Source: Paenibacillus sp. LHD-38 (GTDB taxonomy: Bacteria; Bacillota; Bacilli; Paenibacillales; Paenibacillaceae). Taken from it: DNA of 64,000 nucleotides. Positions 19,222-27,519 of the stretch are shown here, piece after piece. Position 1 is the stretch's first letter. Each line of letters begins with the position of its first letter. The DNA lies in NCBI RefSeq assembly GCF_031157315.1, contig NZ_JAVIFU010000028.1, forward strand, positions 22,803 to 86,802, written 5' to 3'. The notes beneath the pieces are model-generated. The model searched no databases and was not told the origin of the DNA. It worked only from the letters and a program-made list of their open reading frames with translations. Position numbers and translations under genes: made by a program.

Positions 19222-19709
19222 TTCTTTTTAGCCTGAATTTCTCCCTTACTAGCGGCAATCTGCCGTAACCCCTGCATCAATTGTTCATCCCGCACCTTCA
19301 ATGAATCTTCTATGTATACATGTTGAGCCACCACAATATTTTCTAATCTGTCCATGCGTTCGATCATGGATTTTTCTAGTCTGGATAAGGCTTCAGGGAT
19401 ATTGAGCGCCACGACTTCACCACGGTCGTTCACGTCATCCACGGTCATAATTATGGGCACATGGGCAGCCGCTAACGCTTCATTAACCTGATCTGTCATC
19501 ATTCCAGCGGTTGCGTATAGCTCCCGGATCTTAGTCAGCAATGGCAATGATTCTTCCGCTATTTGATAGACATTATGATTTTTTCTTACCTGGATGTGAT
19601 GCCCATGCTGCCGAACATATCGCCTAATGGTCGCATCTGGAATTTTTAGCGTATCCGCTAGCTCCGTAACTGAGTACCATTTCACCCGTTCATAACCCCC
19701 CTCACGCAT
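19200..19709 (-). CDS. MerR-like HTH protein with DUF3967-type C-terminus
   Basis: 169 residues. N-terminal winged-helix DNA-binding domain: WYSVTELADTLKIPDATIRR with a MerR/excisionase-type helix-turn-helix, then a basic wing and a charged helix. The C-terminal end (LKVRDEQLMQGLRQIAASK, then KKKWWRFGK) matches the DUF3967 style seen in plasmid- and phage-borne Bacillus proteins. A predicted coiled-coil-like middle (IPEALSRLEKSMIERMDRLE) may dimerise. It heads a run of at least three small genes on the same strand, so it is probably their regulator or a replication/partition accessory. Confidence 0.7.
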   Translation of the reverse strand: MREGGYERVKWYSVTELADTLKIPDATIRRYVRQHGHHIQVRKNHNVYQIAEESLPLLTKIRELYATAGMMTDQVNEALAAAHVPIIMTVDDVNDRGEVVALNIPEALSRLEKSMIERMDRLENIVVAQHVYIEDSLKVRDEQLMQGLRQIAASKGEIQAKKKWWRFGK

Positions 19710-19834
19710 CGTTCATCATGACTATTTCCATATGTGGAAAGGGATTTCCTTCTTTTTCCGTGACTGATCCCACGCAATCGTTCACGTCATTCATGAATAG
19801 GCTGTCAGATCGTTTTAAGCCATTTTCCTTATCA

Positions 19835-19877
19835 CGGTAAGCCGATAGCCCATCTGGTAGCGTCAGAAGGCTTACCG
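19835..19877. repeat. stem-loop at the end of the HicB-like gene
   Basis: CGGTAAGCC at 19835-19843 pairs perfectly with GGCTTACCG at 19869-19877. It overlaps the stop of the HicB-like gene. There is no T-run on the minus strand, so it may be a folded mRNA end or a protein site, not a classic terminator. Confidence 0.5.
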
Positions 19878-20105
19878 AGGCTCCGGGATCGGATCCCCGA
19901 ATTCCAGTTTGAACTCGATATAATCTCGTTTAAGCAGCTCCAGCTCCGCGAGAAACTCCTCGACCGTCTCTCCATCCGTTTTACAGCCGTCTAGCTCTAC
20001 GATTCCGCCGTAATAATAGCCTTCGGGATATTTCTGATCGTCGGTTACGTGGCGATATTCGACGGTGTACGGCAGCGCCATGTAATAGTCGATATCTTTA
20101 GTCAT
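19872..20105 (-). CDS. HicB-family antitoxin-like protein
   Basis: About 77 residues with the partial RNase-H-like fold pattern of HicB: DYYMALPYTVEYRHVTDD, YYYGGIVELDGCKTDG, ETVEEFLAELELLKRDYIEF. The GIVxLDGCxxDGxTxEE core is diagnostic for the HicB-like superfamily. ATG 20105 is chosen (GAGGAG 11 bases upstream); TTG 20111 is the alternative. No C-terminal DNA-binding domain and no adjacent HicA toxin are seen, so it may be an orphan antitoxin or a solitary regulator. Confidence 0.7.
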   Translation of the reverse strand: MTKDIDYYMALPYTVEYRHVTDDQKYPEGYYYGGIVELDGCKTDGETVEEFLAELELLKRDYIEFKLEFGDPIPEPR

Positions 20106-20227
20106 ATGCAAACACTCTCCTCATTACGGTAGCTTTATATCAATCTCGCCTCATCCATTACTGGATAACAGTACTCTCTATTATAAGTGGAATTGGGATT
20201 CTGGTGGGCTGGAGAGTTCTTTTTTAT

Positions 20228-21412
20228 GGGGTCCAACCACATGCCCATCAAGCTAAGAAAAATGCTACCCACCCAAAACGAAATAAGCTATTCTTTTTTG
20301 GTAGAATCATCCACGAAAGGATAGTTTTTTTATGAACCTAGGTATTACAGAAGATCTTCATTTCTTTTCACAGGAATTAACACGGCATCTGTCCCCTTCA
20401 TCCCTTGCTGATTTGGCAAAGGCGATAGGCTTTGTTACTCGGTCAAGTAAATTTCGAGCCCAAGATTTAGTGGCATTATGCGTTTGGCTAAGCCAACATA
20501 CAAGGGTGTATCAGAAAAATGAACATCCAGAGACCTTTCGGAATGGAATTGTGAAAAAACAATCTGAGTATATTCAGCTTTCGATGGAATCGATAATGGA
20601 GAAACTTCAGCTAGGAGAAACAAGGGAGATATCTGATGTGTATATTGGAATGTATCAGAAATTACCGGCACGCTTAGTGGTGTATCGTCTGTCAGAGATT
20701 CAGATGAGGAAAAGAGAGAAGGATCAGGCCGTTCGTGAAAAGAAAAAAGGGATGACGTATTCCGAGAAAAGCAAGAAACTTAGTGCTTTGAACTTCTATA
20801 TCACCAATATCTCTTCGGAAATTGTACCGGGTACTCATTTGCACGAACTATATTCGTTACGTTGGCAAGTGGAGATTTTGTTTAAGACGTGGAAATCATT
20901 CTTTCAAATTCAGCAGTGCAAGAAAATGAAACTGGAACGCTTAGAATGCCATTTATATGGTCAATTAATTGGAATCTTACTGTGTTCCACCACGATGTTT
21001 CAGATACGTCAGCTCCTTTGGCGAAAGAAAAAAGAGCTAAGTGAATATAAAGCCTTTTATATGATCAAAGATTATATGCTGCTTCTACATCAGGCCATAC
21101 AAAAAGACACCGAGGAAATATCGAAAGTTCTGCTTCGTCTGTTCCACTTGATTGAGAAAAACGGACGAAAGTCTCACCGCTATGAGAAAAAAACAGTCTT
21201 TGATATTTTAGGTGTCGTTTACGAATATACCACATCGCGAAAACGAGTGGCGTAGATCAAAATTTTGAAAATGGCCAGATGATGGCTTATTGGGTGTGCC
21301 TATTTTTAAAAAACGGAGATTAAAGATTTCCTAAGATTACAAAAATATTAGAACATATCATGTGTTTATCTACAATCTGCATCTTAGCTTGATGGGCATG
21401 TGGCTGGACCCC
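20228..21412 (+). mobile_element. IS4-family element with 30-bp terminal inverted repeats, internally deleted
   Basis: Left end 20228-20257 and right end 21383-21412 are inverted copies differing at a single base (GGGGTCCA then A or G, then CCACATGCCCATC...). The 1185-bp unit encloses one transposase gene with an internal deletion. No clear target-site duplication was seen next to the ends (TTTTTAT on the left, AATAAGG on the right). Confidence 0.85.
20332..21255 (+). pseudogene. IS4-family transposase with internal deletion
   Basis: 307 residues, versus about 450-480 for full-length relatives. The N-terminal helical part (SPSSLADLAKAIGFVTRSSK) is followed at about residue 65 by an abrupt switch (TRVYQKNEHPETFRNG) to the central/C-terminal part. 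The C-terminal YREK signature is complete in YSLRWQVEILFKTWKS (Y-2-R-3-E-6-K). The region holding the two catalytic aspartates appears to be lost. The frame stayed open across the deletion, but the product should not be active by itself. The element might still be mobilised by a full-length copy elsewhere. Confidence 0.75.
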
Positions 21413-21446
21413 AATAAGGAAATAACTGCGAACAATCCGGCATGAA

Positions 21447-21539
21447 CCAAGCGTAAACGGCTGGCGCCGTATTTGACGGCAAAGGCTCGTTTCGCGGTGA
21501 AATATAAGCATCGTATAAGGTTCAAATTTATACTTTCTT
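21447..21539. repeat. 93-bp dispersed repeat, copy 1
   Basis: Matches 24367-24459 at 90 of 93 positions in direct orientation. It contains GTAAACGGCTGGCGCCGT near the start and an AT-rich tail ending TTATACTTTCTT. The function is unknown; it lies in a non-coding stretch. Confidence 0.85.
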
Positions 21540-21545
21540 GTAATT

Positions 21546-21592
21546 GTAAAAAAGAGGCTTCACACGAGTTAGTGCACTCGCGGGAAGCCTCT
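21546..21592 (-). terminator. strong terminator downstream of the amidohydrolase/enolase block
   Basis: AGAGGCTTC at 21553-21561 and GAAGCCTCT at 21584-21592 form a perfect nine-base stem, with a T-run on the minus strand. It closes the minus-strand unit that ends with the enolase-superfamily fragment. Confidence 0.8.
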
Positions 21593-21632
21593 AATTTTCA
21601 ACTGTTGCGGACATACGGCACTTTCTTCTGTC

Positions 21633-21797
21633 CTACCATTCGGCCACCGATCCGTCCTTATGTCTCCAAATCGGATTTCTCCACCGATGCGGGGATTCCG
21701 ACGCCATTTTGCGGAGATACTTCTCATTAACTGTAATGCCGAGTCCCGGACCCTGCGGAATCATCACAGCAGCACCCGTGAATGACGAAGACCCTCC
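21633..21797 (-). pseudogene. mandelate racemase/enolase-superfamily C-terminal fragment
   Basis: About 54 codons ending at TAG 21633-21635 read FTGAAVMIPQGPGLGITVNE, then YLRKMASESPHRWRNPIW and HKDGSVAEW. The PxGPGLGxxVNExxL pattern is the usual C-terminal end of enolase-superfamily sugar acid dehydratases. The barrel domain and catalytic residues are gone, replaced by the amidohydrolase gene whose stop is only a few bases away. This is probably a leftover of a sugar-acid dehydratase deleted when the amidohydrolase array was formed. Confidence 0.65.
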
Positions 21798-21800
21798 CTT

Positions 21801-23051
21801 TTATCTAGCGGTTGCATCCTTCAATGATCCAGAAACGATTGCTCCTCCGAATAAAACCGCCTCGCGCTTCGCCCGTCTCGCCACCGCTTCCGCGGAACAG
21901 CTTGCATGCACGAATACGACGTTAGCTTCATCGCCGACGGCCGGCCATACTCTCTTCCCTTCTTGATTCAGGACGGTTCGGCCGCCTGTAATGAAGCCGA
22001 GCGCTTGGGCCAAGGACAATTCGTCAATATAACGGTACAGTTCCGCTAAACGTCCGGCCTTCTCCAAATTGTCGCCGATGCCGAACGGCGACCAGTGGTC
22101 GGTGATGCTGTCATTGCCGAGCTCGACCTTGACTCCTTTCTCGTGCAGCATCGGAATCGGCATCTGAGCCGCACCAATCGGAACGGTGGATGTAACCGAA
22201 ATGCCGAGTGCGGCAAACCGCTCCGCAAGCTCGGCGGCCGCTCCCGCAGGGGCCCCCGCAAAACCGAAGGCGTGGCTCACCGTCACTCTCCCTTGCCAGC
22301 CGGCTTCCTCCGTCAAGTCGGCGAGTCTGTTCATTGTGAAAATGCCCAAATGATCCCGGTCGTGAATATGGACATCGATCCCCGCGTTCGCCTCGACGGC
22401 AATGTCCATGATCGTCTGCAGCGATTTTTCGATGTTCTCGTCCACGGTTGCCGGATCGACGCCCCCCACGAAGGCGGCGCCTTGACGCATCGCTTGCCTA
22501 ATTAGATCAGTGGCCTGGGAACGCAGCAGTCCGTGTTGCGGGAACGCGACGACTTCGCAAGATATTTTACCGGAGAACGACTCCAGCGCCCGCATCGTAG
22601 CTTCCAAGTTTTTCAGACCGATAACAGGGTCGATGTTGCAGTGGGTACGGACATGTGTGGAACCGAATCCGAGCAGCAGATCGAGCATTTTTTCGGCTCT
22701 TTCCTGCGCCGTAGGCAGCAGCTTCGGAAGGAGCTCCCTCTCTTCTTCAATCCGCCCGAAAATGCCCGCTACCGGTCTGACCGCTCTCCAGGGTCCGCCA
22801 TAATACGTTTTGTCTATATGGATATGCATCTCTTTAAACGACGGCAGCATCAAAAGCTGCTTTGCATCCTTGATCGGCAGGTCGCCCCATTGCGGAGGCG
22901 CACCGGATACGATTTGCGCGATTTTTCCGTCTTCAATCCGAATATGGCAGATTTCCGTCTCCGTGCCCGTCACTCTGTCGTTCTCGTATTGATATCCGCT
23001 CTCCAACCGAACATTTGTCAGCCAATAAGACAAGCTCATGATTCCATTCAT
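21801..23051 (-). CDS. cytosine deaminase-like amidohydrolase, paralogue 1
   Basis: 416 residues. Small N-terminal beta-sandwich, then HIHIDKT (about residues 76-82, HxH metal ligands), VAFPQHGLLRSQ, DVHIHDRDHLG (His ligand), VTVSHAFGF (His) and LGNDSITDHWSPFG, with the catalytic Asp and the DxWxPFG loop of cytosine deaminase/AtzC-type enzymes. Probably hydrolyses an amino or amido group on a cyclic substrate; the substrate is unknown. The C-terminal tail (SLKDATAR) ends right at the enolase fragment, so the last residues may be altered. Third in an array of three, 47 bases behind paralogue 2. The start (ATG 23051 or the internal ATG four codons on) is ambiguous. Confidence 0.8.
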   Translation of the reverse strand: MNGIMSLSYWLTNVRLESGYQYENDRVTGTETEICHIRIEDGKIAQIVSGAPPQWGDLPIKDAKQLLMLPSFKEMHIHIDKTYYGGPWRAVRPVAGIFGRIEEERELLPKLLPTAQERAEKMLDLLLGFGSTHVRTHCNIDPVIGLKNLEATMRALESFSGKISCEVVAFPQHGLLRSQATDLIRQAMRQGAAFVGGVDPATVDENIEKSLQTIMDIAVEANAGIDVHIHDRDHLGIFTMNRLADLTEEAGWQGRVTVSHAFGFAGAPAGAAAELAERFAALGISVTSTVPIGAAQMPIPMLHEKGVKVELGNDSITDHWSPFGIGDNLEKAGRLAELYRYIDELSLAQALGFITGGRTVLNQEGKRVWPAVGDEANVVFVHASCSAEAVARRAKREAVLFGGAIVSGSLKDATAR

Positions 23052-23098
23052 CCTTTCACTGGTAAATTGGTTTTAATCTGGGAGACTTTCTCGACCCG

Positions 23099-24325
23099 TC
23101 AGACAAAGGTTCCCGAAACAAGCTTCCCCTTGTACATGACAGCGGGCCGATTCGCCCTTCTGGCTACGGCTTCCGCGGAGCAGCTTGCTTCCGCGAACAC
23201 CATGCTCGCTTCGTCCCCAACTTTCGGCCAGACACGCTGTCCTTCTGTATTCAGCGGAGTTATACCGCCTGTAATGAACCCCAGCGATTGCGATAAAGAA
23301 AGCTCGTCAACCCAGCGGTAACGTTCGGAAAGATGCCGCGCTTTCTCCAAAACATCGCCATTGCCGAAAGGAGCCCAGGAATCATAGAACCCGTCGCAGC
23401 CTAGCGCAACCGGGACTCCCCTTTCCCGAAGCAGAGGTACCGGAGGGATCAGCCTGTTGATGGGGGCCGTGGACATAACGGAAATCCCCAATTCCGCAAA
23501 AATGTGCGCCATTTCGTCCGCACGCTCGTGCGGCACTTCGCCCAGGGCGAATGCATGGCTGACGGCCACTCTGCCCTGCCAGCTGGCCTCTCGCGTCAGC
23601 TCGGACAATTTTTTCATCGTATACCATCCCAGATGGCCCGGATCGTGTAGATGCATATCGATATCCGCGCCGCTCTCCACCGCAATGTCCATCATTTGAT
23701 CCAAAGACGCTTCGATCCGGCCGTCGACTCCAGCGGGATCAAGCCCGCCAACCAGTGTGGCCCCCTCGCGCATGGCTTCTCTCATTAAACCGGCCACCTG
23801 GTCGCGCAGCAATCCATGCTGCGGGAAAGCGACGATCTCGTAAGTGAGCTTATCTTCGAAATGTTCCAACGCCTGCCGCACAGACTCCAAATTCTTAAGA
23901 CCGATGTACGGATCGATATTGACATGCGTGCGCACATGGGTTACTCCCGATTTAACGAAAAGGGTGAGCAGCAGTTCCGCTCGTTCATTGATGGTCTTTA
24001 CTAATATCGGAAGTTCCTTGGCCTCCAGCTCCAATCGTTCGATCAGATTTTTCACGGGCTTACACGATTTCCAAGGTCCTCCCAAGTACGTCTTATCCAA
24101 GTGATTGTGCATTTCTTTAAACGGCGGAAGCGCCAAATAGTCTTTTGCATCCAGTTTGGGAAAATCCGTTTCAACGGCATGCGCGGCGGAGACGATGCGG
24201 GCAATCTTTCCGTCTTCAATCAGTAGATGGCACGTTTCGCTCTCCGTCCCCGTGACGATGCCGTTTTCGAGCCGATACCCGCTTTCCAGGCGAACATTCG
24301 TTAACCAATATGCGATAGGCTTCAT
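23099..24325 (-). CDS. cytosine deaminase-like amidohydrolase, paralogue 2
   Basis: 408 residues from ATG 24325, with AAAGGAGG upstream; the open frame continues upstream into the 93-bp repeat, which I judge non-coding. Metal and catalytic motifs: MHNHLDKTYLGGPW, VAFPQHGLL, DIDMHLHDPGHLG, AVSHAFALG, LGCDGFYDSWAPFG. The sequence is close to its neighbours but clearly diverged throughout, so the array is old enough for different substrates. It lies between paralogue 3 (upstream) and 1 (downstream), all on one strand. Confidence 0.82.
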   Translation of the reverse strand: MKPIAYWLTNVRLESGYRLENGIVTGTESETCHLLIEDGKIARIVSAAHAVETDFPKLDAKDYLALPPFKEMHNHLDKTYLGGPWKSCKPVKNLIERLELEAKELPILVKTINERAELLLTLFVKSGVTHVRTHVNIDPYIGLKNLESVRQALEHFEDKLTYEIVAFPQHGLLRDQVAGLMREAMREGATLVGGLDPAGVDGRIEASLDQMMDIAVESGADIDMHLHDPGHLGWYTMKKLSELTREASWQGRVAVSHAFALGEVPHERADEMAHIFAELGISVMSTAPINRLIPPVPLLRERGVPVALGCDGFYDSWAPFGNGDVLEKARHLSERYRWVDELSLSQSLGFITGGITPLNTEGQRVWPKVGDEASMVFAEASCSAEAVARRANRPAVMYKGKLVSGTFV

Positions 24326-24366
24326 GCGGCATACGACCTCCTTTAGCTGAACAGACCTATATTCGT

Positions 24367-24467
24367 CCAAGTGTAAACGGCTGGCGCCGTCTTTAACGGC
24401 AAAGGCTCGTTTCGCGGTGAAATATAAGCATCGTATAAGGTTCAAATTTATACTTTCTTATATTTCA
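24367..24467. repeat. 93-bp dispersed repeat, copy 2, with flanking 11-bp inverted repeat
   Basis: 90 of 93 positions match copy 1. In this copy TGAAATATAAG (24418-24428) and CTTATATTTCA (24457-24467) form a perfect 11-base inverted repeat. The repeat separates two amidohydrolase genes and its end provides the stop codon of paralogue 3. Confidence 0.85.
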
Positions 24468-25714
24468 AGTGAACCGGCAACGATCTTCCCTTTGTACATA
24501 ACGACGGGCCGATTCGCCCTTCTGGCCACCGCTTCCGCGGAGCAGCTTGCTTCGGCGAACACCATGCTCGCCTCATCCCCCGCTTTCGGCCAAGTCCGCT
24601 GTCCTTCTTTGTTCAGCGGCGTTATACCGCCGGTAATGAACCCCAGCGTCTCGGCCAGCGCCTGTTCCGTGCTTCTTCCGAAACGCTCCGCCAAACGGCC
24701 CGCACGCTCCAATAGATCTCCGTTTCCGAAAGGAGACCACGAATCGAAAATGTTATCGCACCCTACCGCCACCGTCACCTTCTTCGCTTGAAGGAAGTTC
24801 ACCGGAGGAATCGCTCTGCCGAACGGCACGCTCGTAATGATCGTGATTCCGAGTTCGGCAAGCATTTGCGCCACTTCATCGGCTTCCTGTCCGGCCATAT
24901 CCCCCAAAGCGAAAGCGTGGCTCACCGATACTCTGCCCTGCCAACCCGCTTCTTCCGTGAGCGCTGCCAGTCGCTTGATGGTCGCAAGACCTAGCCCGCC
25001 CCCATCATGCAGATGCAAATCAACCTCCGAGTTCGCTTCCACGGCCAGCTCCATCATCTGTTGCAGCGATTTTTCCATATCGCCGTCCACGGTTGCCGGA
25101 TCTACGCCGCCGATCAACCCGCATCCGTGGCTCAGCGCCTCCTTGACAAGCCGAGCGGATTGCGAGCGGAGAAGTCCGTGCTGTGGAAAAGCGACGATCT
25201 CGAAAGACAATTTGCCCTCGAAGACGGCGAGCGCTTCCTGTATGGCCTCCAAGTGACGAAGCCCGACTTCCGGGTAAATGTCGACATGAGTGCGAACATG
25301 CGTCGAACCGGCCCGCAGCAAGATGCCGAGCAGCGTTTCGGCTCGTTCCTTCATCGTTGTTGCCAGCTTGGGCAGCGTGTTCTTCTCGATCTCGAAACGT
25401 TCAAATATCGTAGGCGCCGGACGAACAGGCCGCCAACGGTCACCGAGCAGCGTCTTGTCCAAATGGCAATGCTTCTCCACGAAAGACGGCAGCGCGAGCA
25501 GGCCGCGCGCATCAAGAACGGGCAGCGCTCTATCTGATTTCGCTTCACCGGGCTTTGCTCCATGCGGCGTCTCGCTCGCGGACGCGATTTCCGCAATCGT
25601 GCCGTTCTCGATCCGCAGATGATATAAATCCGTCGTCGTTCCCGTGACGGAACCGTTTTCTTTTAAATATCCGTTCTCCAAACGGACATTCCTCAACCAA
25701 AAATCCTCATGCAT
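24458..25714 (-). CDS. cytosine deaminase-like amidohydrolase, paralogue 3 (first of the array)
   Basis: About 418 residues from ATG 25714, eight bases behind GGGAGG. Motifs: EKHCHLDKTLLGDRW, FPQHGLLRSQSARL, EVDLHLHDGGGLG, SVSHAFALGDM, VGCDNIFDSWSPFG. The first metal pair is H-x-H as in cytosine deaminase (HCHLDKT). It begins 28 bases beyond the ankyrin lipoprotein stop on the same strand, so the four genes may share a promoter in front of the ankyrin gene, divergent from the LysR regulator. The stop codon lies within the 93-bp repeat. Confidence 0.82.
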   Translation of the reverse strand: MHEDFWLRNVRLENGYLKENGSVTGTTTDLYHLRIENGTIAEIASASETPHGAKPGEAKSDRALPVLDARGLLALPSFVEKHCHLDKTLLGDRWRPVRPAPTIFERFEIEKNTLPKLATTMKERAETLLGILLRAGSTHVRTHVDIYPEVGLRHLEAIQEALAVFEGKLSFEIVAFPQHGLLRSQSARLVKEALSHGCGLIGGVDPATVDGDMEKSLQQMMELAVEANSEVDLHLHDGGGLGLATIKRLAALTEEAGWQGRVSVSHAFALGDMAGQEADEVAQMLAELGITIITSVPFGRAIPPVNFLQAKKVTVAVGCDNIFDSWSPFGNGDLLERAGRLAERFGRSTEQALAETLGFITGGITPLNKEGQRTWPKAGDEASMVFAEASCSAEAVARRANRPVVMYKGKIVAGSLEI

Positions 25715-25742
25715 GTCCTTCGCCTCCCAATGTGCGTACATT

Positions 25743-26456
25743 CTAGCGGGTTTGTTCCGCTTTCAGCAAAACTTGCTCGATCTCGCTGTAGCCTCGCATC
25801 TTGGCATGCGCGAGCGGCGTTACGCCGTCTTTGTCCGCAATATGCACATCGGCCCCATGATCGACTAACAGTTGTACGATTTTTTGATGCTTTTCACCTC
25901 CGTTACCTAAAATGACCGCTTCCAATAATGCTGTCCAATGCAAATTATTGATGTGATTGACATCCATATCCGAATGAGTAAGAAGTTCATTAACCACTTC
26001 AACATGTCCACGTTCCGAAGCAGGAATAAGAGCCGTCCCCCCATACCGGTTCGTAAGTTTTGTATCGGCATCGGCATCAATTGCGAGTTTTACGATATCG
26101 AGCAATCCTTCCGCTCCGGCATACAAGAGAACATTATTTAAGATGTTGTCGCGAATGTTAATGTCCGCACCTTTTTGGATCAGTGCCTTTACCAATTCTA
26201 CCTGATTGTTGTAAGTCGCTGCCATGACGGCTGTTCTTCCGCGTTCATCCGTTGCATTGATATCTGCTCCGTCTTGAAGCAGTTTCAGAACGGTTTCAGT
26301 GTCTCCCTTCTCTGCGGCAATAATCAATTGTTCGTTCATCATTTCCACCTTCTTTTCTTTTGATAGCGTTTCTTTCGGTAAATTCTGCGAGGAGTTCGGA
26401 ACCGTACGACATGCGGCAAGCAAAATAACAACTAAAATCATGAAGAGACGATACAT
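25743..26456 (-). CDS. ankyrin-repeat lipoprotein
   Basis: 237 residues. Type II signal peptide with lipobox LLAAC (Cys at about 16), so it should be anchored to the outer face of the membrane. From residue 44 on come five to six ankyrin repeats, e.g. LLQDGADINATDERGRTAVM, LIQKGADINIRDN, LLVDHGADVHIADKDGVTPL. ATG 26456 follows AAGGAG at seven bases. Ankyrin proteins bind protein partners; which one is unknown. It precedes the amidohydrolase array on the same strand and is divergent from lysR. Confidence 0.85.
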   Translation of the reverse strand: MYRLFMILVVILLAACRTVPNSSQNLPKETLSKEKKVEMMNEQLIIAAEKGDTETVLKLLQDGADINATDERGRTAVMAATYNNQVELVKALIQKGADINIRDNILNNVLLYAGAEGLLDIVKLAIDADADTKLTNRYGGTALIPASERGHVEVVNELLTHSDMDVNHINNLHWTALLEAVILGNGGEKHQKIVQLLVDHGADVHIADKDGVTPLAHAKMRGYSEIEQVLLKAEQTR

Positions 26457-26577
26457 CGTCAGACTCCTTTTTCGCTCAATACAAATATGCTAACATGAAG
26501 ATAACTATATGAAAAATATATAATCAATAAGTTTCACTTAAGTTTTTCATATATAAAATTGAGGAGTGTTTTCGACG

Positions 26578-27492
26578 ATGGATATCAGACAACTGCGATA
26601 TTTTATAGCGATTGTAGAGGAAAGGAAAATTTCCGCTGCTGCGAAAAGACTCCATATCTCTCAACCGCCGTTAAGCCAACTATTGAAAGCAATGGAAGAG
26701 GAACTCGGCTCAACATTAGTAGAGAGAAGTGGGAAATTTTTAGAAGTTACAGAAGCAGGAAAAGCTTTATATAAATATGCCTTGCAGATGGATCAGTTAA
26801 TGGAAGAAGCCAAAATGGAAGTGAAGGAAGTTGGAAACGGGGTAAACGGTAGTCTAAAGATCGGAATCAATACGTTTTCGGTTGCTGAGTTGCCTGAACT
26901 CCTCCATCGATTTCGTATACAATACCCGAAGGTGACTTATAAAATTCAGCAAAATGAATCGGCTCATCTTTGTAAATTAGTGAGAGACCGGGTAATCGAG
27001 CTGGCAATTATTCGCATGCCGCTTGAACTAAGTCATTTTTCAGTTCTTCACCTGTACACTGAGCCGTTTTACTTTATTACATCCAAGAATCAGAAACTGT
27101 TCGACCATGAAGTGTCGCTTGCGGACATTCAAAACCATCCACTCATATTACCAAGTACCCAGGGATTGGGAGTGCATTATTTAATTTTGGAGGCATTTTC
27201 CAGGCTTCATCTGCGCCCCAACATTGTTGGCGAATGTTCCGACATTATGCTTTTGATGGACTTAATTTCATCTGACTTTTGCGCATCGATCGTTCCGGAA
27301 ACACTGCTTAAACGGCATAAAGGGTATTCTATACACGTTCACAAAATTTCCAGCGTTACTGAGATATCTTCCCCTGTCGGATTCATATGGCTAAAGAATC
27401 ATTGCTTATCCAAGGCTGCTCAAAATTTTGTCGATTTATTCAAAAAAGAAGGAATGTACACACAACGGCATGAGCTTAATGATATCTATTGA
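26578..27492 (+). CDS. LysR-family transcriptional regulator
   Basis: 304 residues from ATG 26578 (GAGGAG upstream); an in-frame GTG at 26566 is less likely. The N-terminal winged HTH is typical (MDIRQLRYFIAIVEERKISA, AAKRLHISQPPLSQLLKAME) and the C-terminal half is the periplasmic-binding-like effector domain (GSLKIGINTFSVAELPELL, LILPSTQGLGVHYLI). Divergent from the ankyrin/amidohydrolase unit with about 120 bp between, the classic LysR arrangement, so it probably controls that unit in response to a substrate or product. Confidence 0.88.
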   Translation: MDIRQLRYFIAIVEERKISAAAKRLHISQPPLSQLLKAMEEELGSTLVERSGKFLEVTEAGKALYKYALQMDQLMEEAKMEVKEVGNGVNGSLKIGINTFSVAELPELLHRFRIQYPKVTYKIQQNESAHLCKLVRDRVIELAIIRMPLELSHFSVLHLYTEPFYFITSKNQKLFDHEVSLADIQNHPLILPSTQGLGVHYLILEAFSRLHLRPNIVGECSDIMLLMDLISSDFCASIVPETLLKRHKGYSIHVHKISSVTEISSPVGFIWLKNHCLSKAAQNFVDLFKKEGMYTQRHELNDIY

Positions 27493-27519
27493 AAAGATAT
27501 GGCCATCATTTAATGGCCA

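Noticed and set aside
19872..20105. complete HicAB toxin-antitoxin pair
   Set aside because: Only a HicB-like gene is present; no HicA-sized frame with the dsRNA-binding pattern lies on either side.
22533..23321. 262-codon plus-strand frame across two amidohydrolase genes
   Set aside because: Antisense of two conserved enzymes and the gap between them; no recognisable motif.
24326..24445. 40-codon N-terminal extension of amidohydrolase paralogue 2
   Set aside because: It is translated repeat sequence; ATG 24325 has the ribosome site and aligns with the starts of the two paralogues.
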